Origin: Deltaproteobacteria bacterium UBA5205
GTDB lineage: Bacteria; Desulfobacterota; Syntrophorhabdia; Syntrophorhabdales; Syntrophorhabdaceae
DNA: 11,012 nt
Assembly: GCA_002412715.1 (NCBI GenBank)
Contig: DHVP01000005.1
Location: forward strand, 1 to 11,012
Direction: 5' to 3'
Positions 6,681 to 11,012 of the stretch are shown in pieces. A model generated the notes under the pieces. The model was not told where the DNA came from, ran no database searches, and saw nothing but the letters and a program-made list of their open reading frames with translations. The number at the start of each line of letters is the position of its first letter. The first letter of the stretch is position 1. A program made the translations under genes and the position numbers.

Positions 6681-7457
6681 TCATATCAGCCACTCGTCCC
6701 GCACTTCAAAATAGTCTCCATCACTATCAACGATGGCCATCGGGGAATAGTCCATTATCAGGACCCGTACGCACGTGTCCGCCCCCAGCCCGATACGGCC
6801 GCGGGCAACGAAGGGCTCGATGAGGTGGTAATGACCGAAGACGAGCGTCTTGCCATAGGTATACTGCTGTTTCAGGAAGAGCCAGTCCATACCCCACACA
6901 AAGTCCGTCCCCGCCTGTTCGTGGAGCGGGGTGCATGGCTCGGCGCCAGCGTGGGAAAAGAAGAAGGCATCCGTTTCGAACTTGTATTGCGTGGCTGCGA
7001 TGAAGGACAGGTGTTCAGGGGGAATCACGCTCTTGAGGAACGCCGGGAGCTCCCGGCTGTCGAGGAGGACATGTTTCCCGTTACGCTCGATGTAATGACG
7101 CCCGTCTTGGGAATATGATAGGGTCCGAGGATCCACGCCATAGCTTTTCAGGGTCGAAATGAAGCCGTTGTCCATGAGGATCCCGTAGGCATGCGTGTTG
7201 CCGGCCATGGCGCGGATGAGATACTCCTCATGGTTACCGCGGAGGAAGACGTTGTCAGGGTTCTTTAAGGACAGCAGGAACTCCATGGCCTGCCGGCTTT
7301 GAGGGCCCCTGTCTGCGTAATCACCCAGGAAAATGAGCCGGTCGCTCTCCTGGTAATCCGCGTTTGCCAGGGCGTCCTCCAGCTGTTTGCGATATCCGTG
7401 GATGTCGCTGATCACGAGGGTTTTCATATTCCTGTCGTTGTTGTGGTCTTCTTTCAT
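6681..7457 (-). CDS. PPP-family metallophosphatase (PrpA/lambda-phosphatase type)
   Basis: A 258-residue protein with the full PPP signature: SDIHG (17-21), GDYADRG (45-51), RGNHEE (73-78), SHAG (168-171) and FGHYH (207-211). These residues hold two metal ions and act in hydrolysis of phosphoprotein or phosphodiester/nucleotide substrates. Bacterial PrpA/PrpB and phage lambda protein phosphatase are the nearest models; ApaH-type Ap4A hydrolase is an alternative. It has no signal peptide and should be cytoplasmic. The ATG at 7457 overlaps the HigA stop (TAATG), and GGAGG lies only two bases upstream, which favours translational coupling. The ATG at 7427 gives the more usual start MKTLVISDIHG and cannot be excluded. 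It is the last gene of the leftward toxin-antitoxin operon, an unusual place for such an enzyme. Confidence 0.85.
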   Translation of the reverse strand: MKEDHNNDRNMKTLVISDIHGYRKQLEDALANADYQESDRLIFLGDYADRGPQSRQAMEFLLSLKNPDNVFLRGNHEEYLIRAMAGNTHAYGILMDNGFISTLKSYGVDPRTLSYSQDGRHYIERNGKHVLLDSRELPAFLKSVIPPEHLSFIAATQYKFETDAFFFSHAGAEPCTPLHEQAGTDFVWGMDWLFLKQQYTYGKTLVFGHYHLIEPFVARGRIGLGADTCVRVLIMDYSPMAIVDSDGDYFEVRDEWLI

Positions 7458-7786
7458 TACCTCCGCGCGGCAGGCTGTTGCTCGGGACGGTCAGGCCTGA
7501 CTTTGACGCGCGGCTCGACCTTGGGCCAGGTCGTGCGTCGTGCGAGCCGGATTTCATAGTCCGCCTGAAGGGCAAGCCACATTTCAGGTGAGACGTCGAA
7601 GTATTTGCCGAGGCGCAGAGCGGTATCAGCGGATATCGCCCTCTTGCCGCGGATGATCTCGCTGATACGACCAGGGGGCACGTCAATATCGCGTGCCAGG
7701 CCATTCATGTTGAGTCCGAGAGGCTTCATGAATTCCTCATAAAGTATTTCCCCCGGTGGAATTATATCGAGCAGTCTTGCACTCAT
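7457..7786 (-). CDS. higA: HigA-type XRE-family antitoxin without an adjacent HigB
   Basis: A 109-residue protein of the HigA/VapI addiction-module antidote family. It starts with PPGEILYEEFMKPLGLNMNG, then a helix-turn-helix (LARDIDVPPGRISEIIRGKR), then AISADTALRLGKYFDVSPEMWLALQADYEIR. All are family hallmarks. The last 30 or so residues form an Arg/Pro-rich tail longer than usual. The ATG at 7786 has a ribosome site (TAGGAG) eight bases upstream and lies 20 nt after the stop of the nucleotidyltransferase gene. HigA normally neutralises a HigB ribonuclease encoded just upstream, but no HigB is present on either side. It may regulate the operon or have lost its toxin partner. Confidence 0.9.
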   Translation of the reverse strand: MSARLLDIIPPGEILYEEFMKPLGLNMNGLARDIDVPPGRISEIIRGKRAISADTALRLGKYFDVSPEMWLALQADYEIRLARRTTWPKVEPRVKVRPDRPEQQPAARR

Positions 7787-7806
7787 CTTTCATCTCCTAA
7801 TGATAA

Positions 7807-8712
7807 TCACCCCGGCCTCGGGAAGGCGTCAAGGTCACCGACCGCATTCGCGACAGTCTTCACGATAACAACAGCCTTCTCCAGGTCGAATGTCTCGAAG
7901 TCCCCGGCACGCAATACCGGTTTGAGCTGCGCCGCAATCTGTGGTTTGAGGTCGGTGAAACGGGAGTCGGACACATCGACCGGCTCGTTCCCCGGGACGG
8001 CGAGCTTGTCCCTGACCATGGCCAGGAACTCTTCATCCAGATGGTCGAAGCCCAGGGACCGCACGACGAACGCAATGTCATAGAAATCCCGGATCGCAAC
8101 CTCCCGACGCGTGAGGGCCGCCCTGAACTTCTCGGCTATGGCTTCCCTGAAGGACATGCAGGGCAGACCGGTTGGCTGGAAGAAGGCCGTCATCGTTCCG
8201 GGATCGATGAGGATCGTCCTGGCCGCTCCCCGGATCGGTTCATCCAGCAACGGCTCCCTCAGTCCCACCTCGACCTTGAGCTTCCCTTCTCCCTGTCCGT
8301 ACATCGACGTATAGCTCAAATACGCGATGTATTGCCTCGACCTGTTCGCGCCACGCAATTCCTCTATCCGGAATGCCGGGTATCGGTCCGGGAGCGACTC
8401 GATTGCCGCCCTTACGGGGGTGAACGCGCTGCTTCGCATCTGAGGAGAGGCCTTTACCGCCATGGGGATAACGAAGTCGAGGTCCTCGCTGAGCCGATAG
8501 AAGCTTGCATGCACCTTGGAAAGGCACGTCCCGCCCTTGAACACAAGTCTGTTTTCACCGCTTGAGAGAAGATGATCGAGCACGAGGGTGCAGAAGTAGT
8601 CCTTTTCTATCATTGGTGCAGGAAACCCTGTTTCCCTTTCGCTGGTCATGATGGCTTCCCTGAACAGGACGGAATCTTCTTCGTATATGTTCAGCCGAGC
8701 GTCATACCTCAT
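7807..8712 (-). CDS. abiEii: AbiEii-type nucleotidyltransferase toxin
   Basis: A 301-residue protein of the AbiEii family (DUF1814, a type IV toxin; DNA polymerase beta-like nucleotidyltransferase). Motifs in order: IEKDY (35-39), FKGGTCLSK (58-66), RLSEDLDF (73-80, with D77 and D79 as likely metal ligands), KLKVEVG (144-150, E148), and EAIAEKFRAALTR followed by RDFYDI (190-213, with K195, R208 and D209). All catalytic positions look intact, so the toxin should be active. Family members transfer nucleotides to RNA (tRNA for the related MenT toxins) and block growth, often as abortive infection against phage. The ATG at 8712 overlaps the end of abiEi by 11 nt, with GGGGAG nine bases upstream; this tight coupling is typical for the pair. 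Confidence 0.92.
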   Translation of the reverse strand: MRYDARLNIYEEDSVLFREAIMTSERETGFPAPMIEKDYFCTLVLDHLLSSGENRLVFKGGTCLSKVHASFYRLSEDLDFVIPMAVKASPQMRSSAFTPVRAAIESLPDRYPAFRIEELRGANRSRQYIAYLSYTSMYGQGEGKLKVEVGLREPLLDEPIRGAARTILIDPGTMTAFFQPTGLPCMSFREAIAEKFRAALTRREVAIRDFYDIAFVVRSLGFDHLDEEFLAMVRDKLAVPGNEPVDVSDSRFTDLKPQIAAQLKPVLRAGDFETFDLEKAVVIVKTVANAVGDLDAFPRPG

Positions 8713-9496
8713 TCATCACCACTCCCCATCTCCTGTTGAATTTGCCTCTCTTGACCTTTCCCGGGACGAACGGTATCGATGCCGATGTCGGTTTGAGTGC
8801 CTTCTCAAGGCTCTGCAGGATCGTCTCGTCGACTCCCTCCGATTCGAGCAATGCCCCGACGCGCCGGATGGTTCCCACGTCACCAAAGCGCAGAGTGCAC
8901 GCGGCCAGTGTTCCGGCATTGACCTTGCCGGCACGCAGGTCTTTTCGTATCCACCTGTAGGCCCTGGGCAGTGTATTGAACCTCGACCAGTCGTAAACGG
9001 CATCCATGAGGGCCCGTTCCCGTGATGGATAGACGGTGATGACCCCGTCGGGCCTCCTGACCTTCCTGGTTGCGCCCAGACGCTTCGCAGCGACCTTGAT
9101 GAAGGTGACCATTATCGCCCCGAGCTTCCTCTCGCCAAAGATCTTGTCGTTGTAGGCATAGATCCCCATCGGTACCTGCTCGTCCCATCCGTAGTAGTTA
9201 AAGGCGTTCAGTCCGCACACCTGGTACCGACCGCCGCATTCCCGCATCAGGGTGTTAAGGGCCACTGTTGCGTCGGCTGACCACGCCCCGCCAACTGGCA
9301 GGCGTTCCGGGACGAGATAGAGGCCGCGCCTCACACGGGTGATCATCCCGGCGCGGGCGAGGCGGCTCAGCAGTTTCCTCTCCTGCACTTCGGACAGGCC
9401 GAGGGGTTGCTGTATATCACCAGACCTAACCGTTGTTAATTGCCTCATCTGTGTGTAGGCAAAAAACTTGTTCTCCATCTTCCCGAGCACTTTCAT
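8702..9496 (-). CDS. abiEi: AbiEi-type antitoxin and transcriptional regulator
   Basis: A 264-residue protein. The N-terminal third is a winged helix-turn-helix (QERKLLSRLARAGMITRVRR then GLYLVP, about residues 38-63), the mark of AbiEi antitoxins. The rest is the larger AbiEi domain, including GLNAFNYYGW and a basic C-terminus. In the studied AbiE system the antitoxin represses the operon by binding inverted repeats in the promoter and does not bind the toxin directly; the N-terminal DNA-binding domain here fits this. The ATG at 9496 lies six bases after a consensus -10 box, so the mRNA should be leaderless. An internal ATG at residue 7 has no usable ribosome site. It is the first gene of the operon abiEi-abiEii-higA-phosphatase. 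Confidence 0.9.
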   Translation of the reverse strand: MKVLGKMENKFFAYTQMRQLTTVRSGDIQQPLGLSEVQERKLLSRLARAGMITRVRRGLYLVPERLPVGGAWSADATVALNTLMRECGGRYQVCGLNAFNYYGWDEQVPMGIYAYNDKIFGERKLGAIMVTFIKVAAKRLGATRKVRRPDGVITVYPSRERALMDAVYDWSRFNTLPRAYRWIRKDLRAGKVNAGTLAACTLRFGDVGTIRRVGALLESEGVDETILQSLEKALKPTSASIPFVPGKVKRGKFNRRWGVVMNEV

Positions 9497-9502
9497 GATT
9501 GT

Positions 9503-9531
9503 ATTGTATCAGTGACTAAATACCGTGTCAA
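9503..9531 (-). promoter_or_regulatory. Consensus sigma-70 promoter of the AbiE operon with operator half-site
   Basis: On the minus strand: TTGACA (9531-9526), 17 bp, TACAAT (9508-9503), then six bases to the abiEi ATG at 9496. The sequence AGTCACTGATA (9517-9507) lies in the same position against the -10 box as AGTGACTGATA does in the hicA promoter. The 12-mer GTATCAGTGACT is identical at both loci (9506-9517 and 5978-5989 on the plus strand). Here the palindrome is imperfect: only one arm is strong. AbiEi is the expected repressor. Confidence 0.8.
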
Positions 9532-9547
9532 GGGAGTTAAGTCCTCA

Positions 9548-9805
9548 ATGACTGCAAGGCCAACTGCAAGCACCGGTTGGATTGTGAAAGAAGCCTACGA
9601 ACACGCGGTTGAACTCAATCGCGGTATCATCGAAGCGAGCAGTCTTGACTGGATCCTAGATGTGGAGGAGCAGGGTATGAACGATGTGATCGAGTATTCG
9701 CTCTATCTTCTGTCAGAATTTGATTTCAAAACGGTGAAGGGCGACATCCTGTCCGGTGTGTACGACGGTCTCCTTGAAAAGAACAAGATTTCATCGAAGC
9801 ATTAA
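9548..9805 (+). pseudogene. Fragment resembling the N-terminal region of an N6-adenine DNA methylase
   Basis: From the ATG at 9548 the frame gives 85 residues. The end, LLSEFDFKTVKGDILSGVYD then GLLEKNK, resembles the segment that in large N6-adenine methylases of type IIG/ISP restriction enzymes lies just before the SAM-binding site (usually D(I/V)LGxxYExLL followed within 10-20 residues by GQYYTP or GEFYTP). Here the frame stops after SSKH and no methylase catalytic motif (NPPY) follows in any frame. It is therefore most likely a relic of a restriction-modification gene at the edge of the defence block. The frame is also open upstream to 9440, but that part overlaps abiEi and its promoter. 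A weak ribosome site (GGGAG) lies 12 bases before the ATG. Confidence 0.5.
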
Positions 9806-10086
9806 ACTTTTTTTATGTGTGCACGGTTCACCAGGGCGATGACGGAGCTGATGCCACTCCCCGTCACAGTTCCAATTATTATCAGTTCATCTTCGATTCG
9901 TCTACTTACGTTGACCAGTACATTTTGAAAATCACTTCCTCTTCCGGGTCTTTAACCTGGTATCCCGAGCTAAAGTTTACCCCGAGGGTTGGATCATAAA
10001 GAAGGGGAAACATAAACAACGCTAACGGCAACCGTCGATTCCATACTGTCTTAAAACAAAACTCATGCGTGTGCCGTACTACCACA

Positions 10087-10095
10087 TGGTATAAT
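10087..10095 (+). promoter_or_regulatory. Extended -10 promoter candidate
   Basis: TGG-TATAAT is a perfect extended -10 element (TGn-TATAAT). No good -35 box is visible at the right distance, which extended -10 promoters can tolerate. Transcription would start near 10102 and run into the foldable element at 10148-10211. No protein-coding frame follows, so a small RNA is possible. Confidence 0.35.
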
Positions 10096-10147
10096 TATTA
10101 CGAGGTGTTACAAGTACTATTATTGTTGATAAAGGGGTCTTTCCGTG

Positions 10148-10211
10148 AAAAGATGAGTTACCTACGGGCCGCAGGTAACTCTCAGGTCTTCTTATTCTGA
10201 GAATATCTTTT
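10148..10211 (+). ncRNA. Candidate structured RNA (three-way junction)
   Basis: Stem P1 pairs AAAAGAT (10148-10154) with ATCTTTT (10205-10211). Directly inside, P2 is a perfect 9 bp stem, GAGTTACCT (10155-10163) with AGGTAACTC (10173-10181), and a 9-base GC-rich loop. P3 pairs TCAG (10182-10185) with CTGA (10197-10200). P1/P2 and P2/P3 join with no unpaired base, a compact stackable junction. It matches no RNA family that I recognise. The 9-9-9 inverted repeat could instead be a recombinase core site. The pairing is certain; transcription is inferred. Confidence 0.35.
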
Positions 10212-10445
10212 AGTAATCCGCAGCTACAGTCCTGAAGGCCGTGTACTCAACTTGTAAGTGACGTCGAGCAGTGCCCTTCATAGCTTATCTTTGTACAATG
10301 AGCATTACATCTTCTTTCTGAACTGTTGCTCTTAGAATTGTTGGCCGCAAAAAATTACACAAGGCATTTTTGAGCTGGATATTTCATTCGGATAACACTG
10401 AAGCCGACACCGAGGGTTGCCGGAGAGTGCTTGGATCTTTGTGTA

Positions 10446-10476
10446 CAAAAAGCGCCCCCTTTGGGTGGGCACCGCC
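10446..10476 (-). terminator. Likely rho-independent terminator of the outer-membrane protein gene
   Basis: On the minus strand, a GC-rich imperfect hairpin (GGTGCCCACCC, AAA, GGGGGCGC) is followed by TTTTTG, 12 nt after the stop codon of the barrel gene. The stem has a bulge and some mismatches, so strength is uncertain, but position and T run fit. Confidence 0.5.
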
Positions 10477-10487
10477 CTCTGTTTCCT

Positions 10488-11012
10488 TCAAAAACAAACA
10501 CCGAGTCCTCCCATGATCACATCGCTGTCCCGGTCGTAATCGGTGGCAATCCGGTGGTAGACAACTCGAAGGTTAAGGCGCGACATGAGTCTCCAGGCCA
10601 CGGTGCCGGAGATCGCTCCGGCGATTGTGTCCCGCTGGCTCTGTCCGTCCCCCCCGTACCTGTCGCGGGCGAAGTAGGCGCCGGCGCCGATGCCCAACTG
10701 CAGACGGTCGTCGTAGTATGCCTGTACAGCCCATACCTCCGAGATCAATCCATAGCGGCCGACGGGACGGTTGTCACCCTCCTGGAGCCATCCGAGCGTC
10801 CAGTCAAGATGGCCGAGGAGCTTCCGCCTGTATTCCAGTCCCAGAGCCAGGGAACCGCTGTTATCGTTGTTGAGGACGCTGCGCCCGAGGAACAGATCAA
10901 TCTCGTTCTTTTCTGAATAACTCCCGGACGAGGCGTCACTCCGGGTCTTCGCGGTGAGGAGATAGCCTATTCCCAGGGAACCGGTGAACGTGTCGAAGCT
11001 GTTCCCGGTCGC
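10488..11012 (-). CDS. Outer-membrane beta-barrel protein, C-terminal part (5' end outside window)
   Basis: The minus-strand frame is open from the window edge to the TGA at 10488, giving 174 residues; the apparent start at 10748 is internal. The visible part shows alternating amphipathic strands of about ten residues with aromatic girdle residues, separated by charged loops. Examples are SLGIGYLLTAKT, NEIDLFLGRSVL, GSLALGLEYRRKL, GRYGLISEVWAVQAYY and LQLGIGAGAYFARDR. The last strand, DVIMGGLGVCF, ends in Phe, the BAM-recognition signal of outer-membrane proteins. The Asp-rich turn ATDYDRDSD before the last strand is common in barrels of this kind. Function and family are not recognised; a small porin-like or lipid-modifying barrel is possible. 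It is probably a separate leftward transcription unit ending in the hairpin just downstream. Confidence 0.8.
   Translation of the reverse strand, partial: ATGNSFDTFTGSLGIGYLLTAKTRSDASSGSYSEKNEIDLFLGRSVLNNDNSGSLALGLEYRRKLLGHLDWTLGWLQEGDNRPVGRYGLISEVWAVQAYYDDRLQLGIGAGAYFARDRYGGDGQSQRDTIAGAISGTVAWRLMSRLNLRVVYHRIATDYDRDSDVIMGGLGVCF

Larger units (their letters stand above)
9806..10443. other. Long region without a convincing gene
   Basis: About 640 bases. A plus-strand frame from a GTG at 9817 to 9999 (60 codons, ending TWYPELKFTPRVGS) has no ribosome site and no known relative; it could be the tail of a degraded gene. From 10000 to 10443 there is no frame of note on either strand. The only structures seen are the extended -10 box at 10087 and the folded element at 10148-10211, described separately. 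Composition is more AT-rich than the flanking genes, which suggests decayed mobile or defence DNA. Confidence 0.4.

Noticed and set aside
9817..9999. 60-codon plus-strand frame after the methylase fragment
   Set aside because: GTG start without ribosome site; not in the same frame as the methylase fragment and lacking the expected YTP or NPPY motifs.
10431..10916. 161-codon plus-strand frame opposite the outer-membrane protein
   Set aside because: Antisense shadow; the minus strand shows regular barrel strands and a terminal Phe and continues to the window edge.

Overview
The window looks like a piece of a motile, GC-rich Gram-negative bacterium. The style of its signalling genes resembles Desulfobacterota/delta-proteobacteria: an AHDFNN-type hybrid histidine kinase, an MCP with a long Gln/Ser/Ala/Glu-rich signalling domain, secreted HAF-repeat proteins and an outer-membrane barrel ending in Phe. 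The taxonomic placement is an impression from protein style, not a measurement.

Layout. (1) 2-1165 (+): the C-terminal part of a hybrid sensor kinase (HisKA, HATPase, receiver) entering from the left edge. (2) 1179-3544 (-): a two-gene chemotaxis operon, mcp then cheW, with a sigma-28-like promoter before mcp and a strong rho-independent terminator after cheW. (3) 3545-4126: non-coding, with four 22-23 bp tandem units at 3836-3930 that resemble the end of an IS21-type insertion sequence. (4) 4127-5509 (+): a secreted HAF-repeat protein with an AT-rich body and a more GC-rich C-terminal domain, followed by a hairpin terminator. (5) 5510-5968: AT-rich, mostly empty, one doubtful ORF. (6) 5969-9531: a toxin-antitoxin/defence block. 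hicA-hicB run rightward. Facing them is a four-gene leftward operon: AbiEi-type regulator, AbiEii-type nucleotidyltransferase, a HigA-type antitoxin without HigB, and a PPP-family metallophosphatase. (7) 9548-9805: a fragment resembling the N-terminal part of an N6-adenine DNA methylase. (8) 9806-10443: no convincing gene, but a compact predicted three-way-junction element behind an extended -10 box. (9) 10488-11012 (-): the C-terminal part of an outer-membrane beta-barrel protein.

The most interesting part is the defence block. Its two outward ends carry near-identical promoters pointing inward (TTGACA, 17 bp, then TATCAT or TACAAT). In both, the element AGT[G/C]ACTGATA lies in the same register against the -10 box; at hicA it forms a perfect 7-1-7 palindrome. 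In both, the start codon lies only 5-6 nt after the -10 box, so both mRNAs should be leaderless. This suggests that hicAB and the AbiE-containing operon answer to the same or cross-reacting repressors. The AbiE operon itself is unusual, since an orphan HigA and a PPP phosphatase are translationally linked behind the nucleotidyltransferase toxin pair.
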